Positions 53,228 to 62,048 are shown, numbered from the stretch's first letter. The stretch: 64,000 nt of DNA from Palaeococcus pacificus DY20341 (GCF_000725425.1 NZ_CP006019.1:1054001-1118000), one strand, 5' to 3'. Program-made: numbers and translations. The notes: generated from the sequence alone by a model not told the origin.

Positions 53228-53444
53228 ATGACATAATTTGCCTTTGGAGTTTCTTTTTATCTCCTTGCTAAAACAATTATGGAGCAAATGAAGGCCTATT
53301 TTTAGGAGTGCTGAAGATTATTTAACCACGATTAAAGCCATTGTCGGTTTTCTGCTTGAGGGTGTTGAGAGTAGTGGAGCGGTTGAAGAGGATGAAGGGA
53401 TGAACTGGAAGAGGAAGATGAGTGGGGATTCTAATGTTCCTTAA
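53228..53444 (+). pseudogene. Decayed short membrane-protein gene
   Basis: After GGGGAG, ATG ACA is followed by an in-frame TAA. The frame then reads FAFGVSFYLLAKTIMEQMKAYF to a stop, and on skipping one T in the T5 run near 53309 continues RSAEDYLTTIKAIVGFLLEG to TAA 53442-53444. Joined, it would give about 70 residues with a hydrophobic helix. Two lesions suggest a pseudogene; the family is unknown. The rest of the gap up to 53605 holds only a 29-codon frame with no start. Confidence 0.3.
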
Positions 53445-53605
53445 TACTTCCCCCATTTATCATCTCGGCTATTATAAATTCATCCTAGTGACTCAAAGAG
53501 GGGTTCTCATTTGAGGAGTATGCAAGATTGGAAAAGGAAAAAATTGAAGAGGAAATCTTAAGATTTTTAAACTTTTATCAAAAATAATGAAATAGAGTGA
53601 GAAAA

Positions 53606-54811
53606 ATGAACAAGAGAAAAAAACTTGAATGGATACAAATTGAAAATTTTAGAGGAATAAAAAAAGTTAAACTACAAGAATTTGGAGATATAAATGTGTT
53701 TATTGGGAAAAACAATACAGGTAAAAGCACTGTTTTAGAGGCAATCTATTTAAATGTAACTAATGGGCACCTAGATTTACTTGGCAGAATACCATTCGAG
53801 CTTGTGTTTTATAGAAGGGGATTAAATCCTAGAGATATTACAGATACGGAGAAAGCTGATGTTGAGGAATACATGGAATATATACTAAGCTATCTCTTCA
53901 ATAGCCTTAGTAATAAAAACTATATTAGAATACAATCTAATGTTTCACAATATGAGTTAGTATTAAAACAAGGAAGCGAGGTATCCCCCGACTTTATAGA
54001 GGAGTATATTTCTGGATATCAAACTGCAATATCAGTTACTAAAAAAATCCTTGAAGCACTTACCCAAGATCAAGAGTCAAAAGATGAAAAAATTTTGGAA
54101 ATGTTAAATCAACTGGCAGTAGAAGGTTTACATCCCGAATTTGTCTTGATGACCCCTAAAGGTAGGATTGTAATGGCAGTCATAAAATTTAAACATAAAG
54201 GATTCGTAGATTACCAGATTTTCTTAGAACGCAATCCAGAGACAGGACGTGCTAATGCAATTTTAATAGATGAGTATCTAACTAGAGGATATCTTGGTAC
54301 TACAGCCAAGTTCTCAAAATTATTAAAGAGATTGGATAGAATTTTCAAACCTAAACTAGAGTCTGTTAAAGAACTTTTAGCTCAGCAGATTACACTCGAA
54401 ATTCAGAACATTATAGAAACACTATCAGAATTTTATATCATAACAAAAGATGGAAAGGCCATACCTGTAAGTCTTTTAGGAGATGGAACAAAGACCTCTT
54501 TAATATATTTCTATGTATTATCTGGTAAAGGCAATTATATCCTCCTCGAAGAGCCAGAGAATCATCTTCACGCTGGATTAATGAATAAAGTAATTAATAT
54601 GATTCTTGAGGCTTCAAGATATAACCAAATATTCATTACAACACATAGTCTTGAGTTTCTCGAGAAACTACTAGATATGGCAGTCCAAAAGAAAACAGAC
54701 TTAAGGATCTTTAGATTCGAAAAATGGGATAAAGGAATTCCAAAAATTGAATCCTATGATCTTAATGAAGCTAATGCAGCAGTGAACAAAATAGGGGTAG
54801 ACCTAAGATGA
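53606..54811 (+). CDS. OLD-like AAA ATPase (candidate defence protein)
   Basis: A 401-residue ABC/SMC-like ATPase of the AAA_15/AAA_21 type. N-terminal strand WIQIENFRGIKKVKL, Walker A GKNNTGKST (about residues 35-43), signature-like SLLGDGTKTSLIYF, Walker B YILLEEPENHLHAG and the H-motif FITTHSLEFLEKLL are all visible. There is no TOPRIM domain at the C terminus, which ends after the ATPase core; the TOPRIM is in the next gene, overlapping by 4 bases. This matches split OLD-type and PARIS-like two-gene systems. Start at ATG 53606 after GAGTGA. Confidence 0.82.
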   Translation: MNKRKKLEWIQIENFRGIKKVKLQEFGDINVFIGKNNTGKSTVLEAIYLNVTNGHLDLLGRIPFELVFYRRGLNPRDITDTEKADVEEYMEYILSYLFNSLSNKNYIRIQSNVSQYELVLKQGSEVSPDFIEEYISGYQTAISVTKKILEALTQDQESKDEKILEMLNQLAVEGLHPEFVLMTPKGRIVMAVIKFKHKGFVDYQIFLERNPETGRANAILIDEYLTRGYLGTTAKFSKLLKRLDRIFKPKLESVKELLAQQITLEIQNIIETLSEFYIITKDGKAIPVSLLGDGTKTSLIYFYVLSGKGNYILLEEPENHLHAGLMNKVINMILEASRYNQIFITTHSLEFLEKLLDMAVQKKTDLRIFRFEKWDKGIPKIESYDLNEANAAVNKIGVDLR

Positions 54812-55491
54812 TCCTCATTGTATTTGAGGGATTCAATGATTTACAGTTTTTCAAAAGCTTTCTGATTAAAGTAAAGGAATATAACGAGGGCACAAATAGG
54901 AATTCCAACTTAAAAGATCAGTTTAACAAACTTTTTGAAAAGAATCCTGGCGGAACTAGGATAGATATCTTAGAGCATACAAATCCAGAAAAGGTAATTC
55001 TTCTTAGCATTGGAGGAAAACAATATTTCAAAGATGTCGCTGAGGCCTCAAAAGCACTAGTTAAAATTGTGGGAATCTCAAAAATACTCCTAATTGGAGA
55101 TAAAGACGGGGAAGAAGATATTATTACAGCCAAGAATGAAATAATCAAAAAAGAGCTTAATATTCCTGTGGAGGTTATTGTATACAGAGGATGTTTGGAA
55201 GATTTAATATTCAGTGTTGTAGACCTTATCAATCCTCTCATTCCCCAAAGAGATAAAGATGTGTTAAACAAAATATTTCGAATTCTATCTGAAAATTATT
55301 CTAATGAAGAAAACAGCGAAAGTAACCGAGAAATGAGTATTTTTAAAAAACGAAAAACCGGAATCATACATACTATTCTTGGTCCTCGATGTTGGGGTCA
55401 CCTATTTGACGAATTATTTAGCAAATTTTGTGAGGAAGATATTGATAAAATTGAGGAACTAGAAAAGGTAAAAATATTCTTAGAGTTATAA
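54808..55491 (+). CDS. TOPRIM-like nuclease partner (DUF3226/DUF4435-like)
   Basis: A 227-residue protein beginning MILIVFEGFNDLQFF, where the Glu followed by an Asp a few residues on is the first TOPRIM acidic motif. The second is LLIGDKDGEED (D-x-D). VILLSIGGKQYF lies between, and YRGCLEDLIFSVV is like the GxLEDLL seen in DUF3226 proteins. It starts in the ATGA end of the ATPase gene, so the two are made together. TOPRIM partners of OLD-like ATPases cut or nick nucleic acid in several phage-defence systems; this one is unstudied. Confidence 0.75.
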   Translation: MILIVFEGFNDLQFFKSFLIKVKEYNEGTNRNSNLKDQFNKLFEKNPGGTRIDILEHTNPEKVILLSIGGKQYFKDVAEASKALVKIVGISKILLIGDKDGEEDIITAKNEIIKKELNIPVEVIVYRGCLEDLIFSVVDLINPLIPQRDKDVLNKIFRILSENYSNEENSESNREMSIFKKRKTGIIHTILGPRCWGHLFDELFSKFCEEDIDKIEELEKVKIFLEL

Positions 55492-55885
55492 TAGATGTTC
55501 TCTCTCAAACCAATTATATGCTCAAGACTCTGGATCTATCCTTATTGAGCCAACAGGAACACCAATTTTGTCTTCAATCTCTTCTATAAACTCTCTTTGG
55601 CAGCTTATCATAGTCTGTAACTTCAAAAGCCTCCTTGTCATATTTGTCAAGCATCGTGATTACGAGCATTATAGCACCCTTGAAAGAAATCTCATTATGA
55701 ATTAAAGAAGCTCTTAAAAAGATATTCTTAGGACATATGGTCTAGAATCAGGAAAAACAATAACGGATAGTGGAACCCTTGGCAAAATTTCAAGCAAAGT
55801 TATATGTGAACGGGCGCAATGCCCTCCAATAGAAATAGAGACAAAGAGACACTCATATACAAAGGGTCTTTATTTTTTGCATAGA
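55492..55885. other. Intergenic stretch with gene remnants
   Basis: 394 bases without an intact gene. On the minus strand there is a decayed purA 3' fragment (listed apart). On the plus strand, from about 55713 to TAA near 55891, an open frame of about 59 codons with no start reads TITDSGTLGKISSKVICERAQCPPIEI, then RHSYTKGLYFLH, protein-like but not recognised. Confidence 0.4.
55522..55695 (-). pseudogene. purA: Remnant of the 3' end of purA (adenylosuccinate synthetase)
   Basis: Minus-strand translation gives [21 protein letters not shown], split by a frameshift from [19 protein letters not shown] and a stop at 55522. The pattern Y-x-x-LP-x-x-A-x-x-FIE-x-IE-x-x-x-GVPV is the C-terminal signature of PurA. 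The rest of the gene is missing and the two frames do not join, so it is a fragment. Recognition is by memory of the motif, not by search. Confidence 0.5.
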
Positions 55886-56458
55886 TCACCAAATCCCTAA
55901 AGTTCTCATGATTTTCTCTGCCTCAACTTCCATATCTTTTGCCTCTATATATGTCAATTCCCAATTCCAATCGTCGGAATTTTTAAGTTCAATTCCACCA
56001 AGCTTAGATATGGCACCATTATAGTCAAAAACAACATCTAGTGAATTTTTGATTTCCTCAAAGTTTGAATTCACTCCATACTTTTCAAAGATTCTATCAA
56101 TTTGTTCAAAAGTGACAAAATATTGTCCTCTTTTGTAATACTTTGATAACTCTTTTAATAATCTCCAATAAAATCCCCAAGCTAAGTCCACCCATGTTAT
56201 ATGTGACTTATACGGCAGTTCTAACTTGAGAGCATGGTATACCAAAAAATTCAACATTTCCTCGCCCTCTTCTATCATTACATTTATGTCAGGAATAAAA
56301 ATATGATAAATGCCATCCAATCCATCAATTCTAACTTGAATATCCCCAATATTTCGCTTGAAATTCGTAACCACCTTGTAGCTAACAACTTTATCAAGTC
56401 GTACGAATCTGCTGATGAGTTTCCCCTCTCCAACGAATTCCCAAACCTCTAGCCACAT
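55886..56458 (-). CDS. Hypothetical protein
   Basis: A 190-residue soluble protein starting at ATG 56458, with GAGGTGAC 4 bases upstream. It is rich in aromatic residues (WVDLAWGFYWRLL, DWNWELTYIEA) and acidic. No domain recognised. It is on the minus strand, 67 bases downstream of the CoiA-like gene, and may share its transcript. Confidence 0.6.
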   Translation of the reverse strand: MWLEVWEFVGEGKLISRFVRLDKVVSYKVVTNFKRNIGDIQVRIDGLDGIYHIFIPDINVMIEEGEEMLNFLVYHALKLELPYKSHITWVDLAWGFYWRLLKELSKYYKRGQYFVTFEQIDRIFEKYGVNSNFEEIKNSLDVVFDYNGAISKLGGIELKNSDDWNWELTYIEAKDMEVEAEKIMRTLGIW

Positions 56459-56525
56459 ATAAGTCACCTCGAGGGGGTATTGACGTTTTTAACTTTCTAT
56501 AAAATTAATCCTGCCTCAAAATTTA

Positions 56526-58022
56526 TTAAGTTTTTTTGCTGATCTTAAGGCTTTTTCTTTGTTTACTCTTCTTAGACTGGCTATTTTCTATTTTTTCAAT
56601 ATTTTCGAATTTTAGGGCACCGATACTCTTAAGGAATAGTAAATCCTCTTCGATAAATACCATCTTTGGGTATTTATGTTCCCAAAATTCAGAGAACGTG
56701 ATACCTAAAAAATACCCAACTCCAAGTTTGTGATTCCAAGCCAGTAGGGGTTGATTCAAAATCTCAGAAGGCACATTATCTCTCAGCTTTCTCTTCAGGT
56801 TATCAAGGACTAAGTAAAACATTCTGTAAAGATCTTTGCGAGTTAACAGCTTTTCTTCTGGCCAAGAATCTGATACAGATATAATCCACTTCCATGATTT
56901 TCCGTATCTCTTCCAATAAAGAGGTATCACACCCCACCAATACTTTTTCCCTTTTCTTAGATAGAATCTGTGAGCAATCCCACTGCCAATTGATATACCC
57001 AGACGAATTCTGTATCCTCTCTTTTCAAAGTAATATCCAAGAATTGCCACGTGTTTCTGAGGATATGCGTTACTTACCAAAGCTATCTTAAAAGGCCCAT
57101 TTATAACTTTCCCATCTGGCCAACGTTTCACTTTCTTTAGATCCTTGAACTTAAAGGATAGCTCAAGGGGTTGTTTATAATTTAGAACCCATGGCATAAG
57201 TCCCAAAAGAGAGCCACTGTTATCATCCCACAATAAGTGCATAGCCACGACAGAATAAGGGTCACCCGATATAGTAGGCTCATCCTCAAAGAAAAGTATT
57301 ATCCCTCTGTTAAGAGCATGGATTAAGCGGAAAAGACTGTCCTTACGAAACATCCTTTTGTTTACCTTCTGCTCATTAAGAGATGCCCTCGCAAGATCTG
57401 TAACTGTTACACCATCACTTCTTTTGAACTTCCAGTAAAAAATCCAGAGGACATAAATATCTTGCTCAGCATATCTCCTCGACTTCTCTAATATTTCCTC
57501 TTTAGTCCTTGGTGAGCTTACAACAACCTCAACAGCCACCTTTCTTCCACCAGTTTCGAAGTAGAGATCCGGAATTAGTTTGTACTTATTAAAGTCCATA
57601 ATCTCCTCAGCCTCAACCTTAATTCTCTGGATACTCAAACGCTCTTTAAGCCAGAGCTTAAACTCATCATGAAGCTCCTCGGCCCATTCCTCCTTCTCAG
57701 ACCAATAATAGTACTCACAACCATTTTTAGTGGGGACATGAGAAAAATACCATCGACCACTCTTGCTCTTCCTCAGCGAAACTTCCATCTTACAGGCCGG
57801 ACATACAAACCGCTTCTCAACATAAGCTTGGTGCCTTGCCTCATAAGATTCTCCAACCTTCCTCGCAGCTTCGCTCGCAGTTATCCGTTCTCCAGTCTTG
57901 GTGTCAAGGGCTCTCCACATATCTTTCCCCCCAATCAAAAGAGGAGCCCCATAAATGTCCTTCCAAATAGTTACATTTATCGCTCTATCTTTGGCCATCA
58001 GATCATCTAAGCATACCCACAT
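56526..58022 (-). CDS. CoiA-like nuclease with zinc finger
   Basis: A 498-residue protein. Residues about 73-105 form a treble-clef-like zinc site (VCPACKMEV ... YFSHV ... NGCEYY). The nuclease core follows: IPDLYFETGGRKVAVEVVVS, with Asp and E-x-V (PD-(D/E)XK type, as in CoiA), then KSRRYAEQDIYVLWIFYW. The C-terminal half is unknown. CoiA-family proteins act in DNA uptake or mobile elements. A TATA-like sequence lies at about 58021-58030, so the first ATG might be upstream of the mRNA start, and ATG 57998 (MAKDRAINV) is an alternative start. Confidence 0.72.
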   Translation of the reverse strand: MWVCLDDLMAKDRAINVTIWKDIYGAPLLIGGKDMWRALDTKTGERITASEAARKVGESYEARHQAYVEKRFVCPACKMEVSLRKSKSGRWYFSHVPTKNGCEYYYWSEKEEWAEELHDEFKLWLKERLSIQRIKVEAEEIMDFNKYKLIPDLYFETGGRKVAVEVVVSSPRTKEEILEKSRRYAEQDIYVLWIFYWKFKRSDGVTVTDLARASLNEQKVNKRMFRKDSLFRLIHALNRGIILFFEDEPTISGDPYSVVAMHLLWDDNSGSLLGLMPWVLNYKQPLELSFKFKDLKKVKRWPDGKVINGPFKIALVSNAYPQKHVAILGYYFEKRGYRIRLGISIGSGIAHRFYLRKGKKYWWGVIPLYWKRYGKSWKWIISVSDSWPEEKLLTRKDLYRMFYLVLDNLKRKLRDNVPSEILNQPLLAWNHKLGVGYFLGITFSEFWEHKYPKMVFIEEDLLFLKSIGALKFENIEKIENSQSKKSKQRKSLKISKKT

Positions 58023-58066
58023 ATAAAGTTACAAACAATAAAGTTTTAGAATGTCGTGCTTAAATA

Positions 58067-58082
58067 AATTACGATCGTAATT
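58067..58082. promoter_or_regulatory. 16-bp perfect palindrome
   Basis: AATTACGATCGTAATT is a perfect 16-bp palindrome about 45 bases upstream of the CoiA-like gene start. A second, shorter palindrome ATCACGTGAT is at about 58218-58227. They may be regulator sites of the element. Confidence 0.4.
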
Positions 58083-58273
58083 ATTACTCTCATTTTTCGT
58101 GTTGTGATTTTACTCCTCAAATTCAGCTTACCGACACCGTAGATATTCGAGTAATATGATAAGCCCTATAAACAATAACATACTATGTATGACGTAGTGG
58201 ATACATTAACATACGTAATCACGTGATGACAACACAGAGTGAGGAAATTCGTGTGAAAATCATGGTGGTTAGT

Positions 58274-58642
58274 ATGGCCATTTTTAAAACAAAATGGCGA
58301 AAAATAAGAGCCAAAGACAATATCAAACGCCTAAAAGGTATGATGCAAATCCTCGGCGTCCTCTATGAAAAAACAGACGAAGGAGAAGACATCTATATTG
58401 GCAAATATCTTGTGGTCAAACACTATATGGCCGATGGAAATGAATATTTAGAGATTTACGAGAGAACACGCGACAAAAGAGGCGTTAAAGGTCGGAACGA
58501 GTTAGCTCTTATAAGATGGGATCCAATAGAAGACACGTGGGAATACACCAACAAAAACCTAAGCTCTAACTGGCACAACAAATACCGCATCTTATGGGGA
58601 AAAGAAAAGGACTGGATACGAGAGGAATACTTCAAAGTCTAG
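58274..58642 (+). CDS. Hypothetical protein of the mobile region
   Basis: A 122-residue basic protein, mostly strands and short helices (KYLVVKHYMADGNEYLEIYERTRDKR in parts, DTWEYTNKNLSSNW). Start at ATG 58274 because GGTGGTTAGT precedes it; an earlier frame opening at 58223 is possible. Not recognised. It lies just before the integrase. Confidence 0.55.
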   Translation: MAIFKTKWRKIRAKDNIKRLKGMMQILGVLYEKTDEGEDIYIGKYLVVKHYMADGNEYLEIYERTRDKRGVKGRNELALIRWDPIEDTWEYTNKNLSSNWHNKYRILWGKEKDWIREEYFKV

Positions 58643-58699
58643 CAAAAATCTCTTTAAGCTAGTAAGATTATAAACATATTCAAAGTTTGGTGAAAATGA

Positions 58700-58897
58700 A
58701 TGGCCAAAGTGTCCAAAGTGGCCACTGAAAATAGCGGCTCTCATTCGTCTCAAAATGCTTCAAAACGGCGAAAGACACGCATTCATATTGCCATTGATGA
58801 AGAAGTGGGCGAAGTTCTTGAGAAAGCGTCATTCAACAAGTCCAAACTTATCAATATGCCCCTTAGATGTTTGTTTTTTGGGAGTGTGAGAACATGA
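58700..58897 (+). CDS. N-terminal part of the integrase (RHH-like), frameshifted
   Basis: A 65-codon frame: MAKVSKVATENSG, then KTRIHIAIDEEVGEVLEKASFNKSKLI, a ribbon-helix-helix-like segment, running to a stop at 58895-58897. The following frame (integrase C-terminal part) is shifted by one base at the T6 run 58874-58879, so the two look like pieces of a single SSV-type integrase. Either this is an intact gene with a slip (real or sequencing), or a separate small DNA-binding protein that precedes int. Confidence 0.55.
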   Translation: MAKVSKVATENSGSHSSQNASKRRKTRIHIAIDEEVGEVLEKASFNKSKLINMPLRCLFFGSVRT

Positions 58898-60024
58898 ACT
58901 TCATAGAATCGTTATGGTGGGCCCGCGGGGATTCGAACCCCGGACCTTCGCCGTGTGAGGGCATGAATGGAAAGGAGACGGGTTTATTTAGTCTGAACAG
59001 GGCATATAATGCTCCAAACTTTAATAGCACATTCTCTAGTACATTTGCTTACCAGAGTATAAGAGAGTATAATAGTGACATGTTTAACATAAAGGGTACA
59101 TACAATCTAAACACTGAAACTGTAACCAATACGTTTAATAAACAAAGCTCAAGTTTAACCTCACATTCATTAAGATTGGAGTTTGAAAATGTCATTGCCT
59201 ATGATGAGTTAAGGCTTGATTTTATTACTTGGATTAAAGCCCGCGTTAGTGAGGGTGTTGCTAGAGATTATATTAGTAATTTGGACAGATACGTAAGTGG
59301 GGAGGTTATTTCGGCCCCTGCTGATGTGTTTAGAATAATGAACAAGGCTGAGCGGGGTAAAGACCACTTGGGGAAGGGCCTTAGGAATTTAATTAATTAT
59401 TGCGTCGAGAATGAAATAGTTAGTGAAGAATTTGCGAGGAAATTAAAGAGAGCTATTAAAATCAAACCGAGCGGTGTCGATTTGTATGTTCCGACAAATG
59501 ACGAAGTTAAGGAGTGGCTTAAACGGGCGGATAGGGACGATGTTAGATTGGCGGTTTTATTGGTTGCTTTTAGTGGACTAAGGATTAAAGAAGTCGTTAG
59601 AATCTTGGAAACGTTTGAAAGAAGCCGGTTAAAGTTTGAAACACTTAATGGTGTTGAAATTGCATATTATGAGCTTGGTTGGAGAAGGGGTTCAAAGCAG
59701 GCGAATTATTGTTTTATGCCGGCATGGCTTGGGAGTGAGTTAAAAAGGTTCGACACAAGTTATCACAAAGTACAGTCCTACGCTGTGAAAAGAGGTATTA
59801 AAATGAAGTATTTACGAAAATGGTTCATTAACAAGATGGTTGAGTTCCAAGTCCCAGAAAGTGTAGTTAAGTTCATGGTTGGGCATAGTCAAGGCCGGAA
59901 TATAATGGGCCTTCATTATTTGGATTTATTTAACCAAGCCAAAAGATATTATTCGATGAGTTTAAGTAGATTGCAGGGCTCTGTTGGGCTTGATGGGAGC
60001 TTAGAGCTTACTAAGGCCGGTTAA
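58894..60024 (+). CDS. int: Tyrosine recombinase (SSV-type integrase), C-terminal catalytic part
   Basis: A 376-residue protein. The first residues (MNFIESLWWARGDSNPGPSPCEG) are the reverse reading of a tRNA 3' half, the mark of SSV-type integrases whose att site lies inside int. The catalytic domain follows: SGLRIKEVVRIL (first Arg), KYLRKWFINKM (K-x-x-R), MVGHSQGRN and LHYLDLFNQAKRYY, where Tyr of HYLDL is the likely nucleophile. GGAGTGTGAG before ATG 58894 could also act as a ribosome site. The upstream 65 codons probably belong to the same gene. Confidence 0.85.
   Translation: MNFIESLWWARGDSNPGPSPCEGMNGKETGLFSLNRAYNAPNFNSTFSSTFAYQSIREYNSDMFNIKGTYNLNTETVTNTFNKQSSSLTSHSLRLEFENVIAYDELRLDFITWIKARVSEGVARDYISNLDRYVSGEVISAPADVFRIMNKAERGKDHLGKGLRNLINYCVENEIVSEEFARKLKRAIKIKPSGVDLYVPTNDEVKEWLKRADRDDVRLAVLLVAFSGLRIKEVVRILETFERSRLKFETLNGVEIAYYELGWRRGSKQANYCFMPAWLGSELKRFDTSYHKVQSYAVKRGIKMKYLRKWFINKMVEFQVPESVVKFMVGHSQGRNIMGLHYLDLFNQAKRYYSMSLSRLQGSVGLDGSLELTKAG
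58915..58962 (-). other. Integrase att site: 3' half of tRNA-Val(CAC)
   Basis: On the minus strand the sequence folds as a tRNA 3' half. From anticodon position 29 to CCA: GCC, loop CTCACAC (anticodon CAC), GGCGA, AGGTC, T arm CGGGG TTCGAAT CCCCG, acceptor CGGGCCC, A, CCA. The 5' half (D arm and acceptor partner) is not present, so this is an att core and not a working tRNA. It lies inside the integrase frame and marks the element attachment sequence (attP type). Confidence 0.8.
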
Positions 60025-60508
60025 AGTTTGGAAAGTCTTTTTTGCCCGTTTAAAAATTGTGCTAGGTTTAATGTTTCTGGCCCCCAGAATTATTGGACAT
60101 GATGAAATCACGCGTTTTTATTAAAAGATTCTAAGAGGACTCGCTTTCAAGTGTGAGGCTCGTTGTTAGCTCAACGGTATATCATTATTTGCAAAAATTT
60201 TCACTTGAGGGCCAAGCCAGTTCAAAATAACCCCCATTTTGTTCAAAGCTAATCGATGGACACCTTACAAAAGAACCTCCAAAAATGGCTTTCTTAATGA
60301 AAAGAAGATGTAATTGGTTTTTGATGTTTAAATATGCTTTTTTATTGTTTTGTTCTTGTATTAGGGGCCGAAGTAGGTTTTGTTTGATTGGAGTTTAATG
60401 CTTTTATCGCTTGAAAAATTGAGAGAAGATTTATCGTAGGTGTTAGTACTCTCGTGCTCTTCCTATTATTATGAAATTTATTTTATAAAAACAAAACCGG
60501 GGAGGTAG
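60025..60508. other. Intergenic stretch without recognised gene
   Basis: 484 bases of AT-rich sequence downstream of int. No open frame of size, no repeat array seen. A TATA-like ATTTTATAAAAA at about 60480-60491 is placed for the next gene. Positions about 60164-60180 resemble a tRNA D arm but do not fold as a tRNA. Confidence 0.5.
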
Positions 60509-61552
60509 ATGTGGTTGATATGTGGTAATAATTGTGGTAAATATGATTATACAGACTGCAAGAGTAGGAGAAGTAAAACCTTACTAAAACAGCTTCAAGA
60601 GTATTTTGGGGACGATTATCTGTGCAAAGAGTTCAAATCAATGGTATATACAAAAGGGATAATAAAGGGCCTTTGTCTAAGGGATTTGAAAACTGTGATA
60701 GCAGAGAGTGTTAAGGAACTGAGTGAATTATATGGGCTAAATAACAAACAATTGGGTGTTAAAATCGAGAAAAAGGATGATAGAACCGTCAAAAGATTAT
60801 TAGAAGATCTTGAATTGCTCGAAGCGTGGGAGTATTATCGCCTTAATAATCCTAACGAGTTAAGTGCTACAGAAAAAGGAGAAATTGCAGAGAGACTTGT
60901 TTATTTTGGAACTTTGTATACGTTAGAGCCATCTATTGAGAGAGGGAGAGCTATAGTGATTCCCCTTTTTAAGCTTCGCAGAAGGAAGGATAGGAGGCAC
61001 TATGTGGACTTAATTGTAATTTTAAAAGACTTCGGAACAGTGTTTTTGATTGAGATAAAACATAGGATTGTTCACACAATCCTTGACGAAAAGAATCTTA
61101 TTTCAAATAGCAAAAAGGAGGACAATGTAATAAAGAAATTCAAAAACACTGAGAGAGGTCTTCTAAAATTGCTTAGATATTATATTGCTGCTTATAAACC
61201 CGGAGAAATTAAGAGCGCGTTGATCACTAAGGGAGAATTGGATGCGAAACAACTTGAAGAGGATCAGATACGCTATTTAAAAGAGCAGGGGATTAATAGT
61301 TTCGATTTGAGGAACTTTACTTTTGTAAAAGCGTTGCTGATTATTGGAAATGGATTACTGGAAAATAGCACTCAGGAAAAGCTTGAGGAAAGTGATGTCA
61401 GGGTGTATTGGTACCAGCATCCGTTGGAATATACTATTGAAGGGTTTTATAGTGCCACATTAATAATGCTTGAGCTGTTTGTAAAGGGACTTTATGATGA
61501 AGAGGATAAATATTATGCGATAATTCCTGAACCTGCTAAGACCACTCCCTAA
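60509..61552 (+). CDS. Hypothetical protein with PD-(D/E)XK-like motif
   Basis: A 347-residue protein. Residues about 160-190 contain HYVDLIVILKDFGTVFLIEIKHRI, with Asp and E-x-K spaced as in PD-(D/E)XK nucleases. The N-terminal part (TAESVKELSELYGLN-like helices) looks like winged-helix DNA binding, with a Cys-rich start (CGNNCGKYDYTDC). GGGGAGGTAG precedes the ATG. It is typical of genes on Thermococcales plasmids but I do not know a name. Confidence 0.62.
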   Translation: MWLICGNNCGKYDYTDCKSRRSKTLLKQLQEYFGDDYLCKEFKSMVYTKGIIKGLCLRDLKTVIAESVKELSELYGLNNKQLGVKIEKKDDRTVKRLLEDLELLEAWEYYRLNNPNELSATEKGEIAERLVYFGTLYTLEPSIERGRAIVIPLFKLRRRKDRRHYVDLIVILKDFGTVFLIEIKHRIVHTILDEKNLISNSKKEDNVIKKFKNTERGLLKLLRYYIAAYKPGEIKSALITKGELDAKQLEEDQIRYLKEQGINSFDLRNFTFVKALLIIGNGLLENSTQEKLEESDVRVYWYQHPLEYTIEGFYSATLIMLELFVKGLYDEEDKYYAIIPEPAKTTP

Positions 61553-61637
61553 CTTTATTTTTTATTTCCATGTGTACTGATCTCTAGTGTACATTAAAGA
61601 TTTAATTAAATCCTCAAAAAATGAATTGGTGACAAAT

Positions 61638-62048
61638 ATGGAGGAAAGAGGGGGTAAAAAGATTAATTTAACACTAAAGCTAGTGACTGCGGACAAAAGT
61701 TCTAGTGAATTTGTTTCCATAACCAAACATTCGAGTCGTAATAGATATGGTATTCGTATTTCAGCTAAGTTAAGTAGACGTATTGCTAAGGAACTAGGAT
61801 TTGAACCTCAGTATGTAGAGTTTTATACGGTGAATGACAATGATGGGGAGGAGTGTCTCGGGTTTGCATTTAAGTTCTTAAAAGAGAAAATACCCCATGC
61901 GGTCAAGATTTCCAAGCGCGAAAAAGCAGGTTGGTATGTTGTTGTGAATGAGTACCTTTTGCAAAATCTTAATGGGATGGACAAGGTTGGATCTAGACTT
62001 GCGAATGTGCAGTTGAATAAAGATATGTTAATAGTGTTTTTTAAGTGA
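61638..62048 (+). CDS. Hypothetical protein of the mobile region
   Basis: A 136-residue protein. Start at ATG 61638 after GGTGAC; a longer frame opens at 61587. NLTLKLVTADKSSSEFVSI and RYGIRISAKLSRRIAKELG suggest an alpha/beta fold, with AbrB-like hints in the RISAKLSRRIAKELGF part. Not recognised. Confidence 0.55.
   Translation: MEERGGKKINLTLKLVTADKSSSEFVSITKHSSRNRYGIRISAKLSRRIAKELGFEPQYVEFYTVNDNDGEECLGFAFKFLKEKIPHAVKISKREKAGWYVVVNEYLLQNLNGMDKVGSRLANVQLNKDMLIVFFK

Noticed and set aside
53503-53586. Short frame FEEYARLEKEKIEEEIL before the AAA ATPase
   Set aside because: No start codon and only about 29 codons; treated as remnant at most.
60151-60195. tRNA-like D-arm sequence GTTAGCTCAACGGTA
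   Set aside because: No anticodon arm, T arm or acceptor partner follows; not a tRNA.
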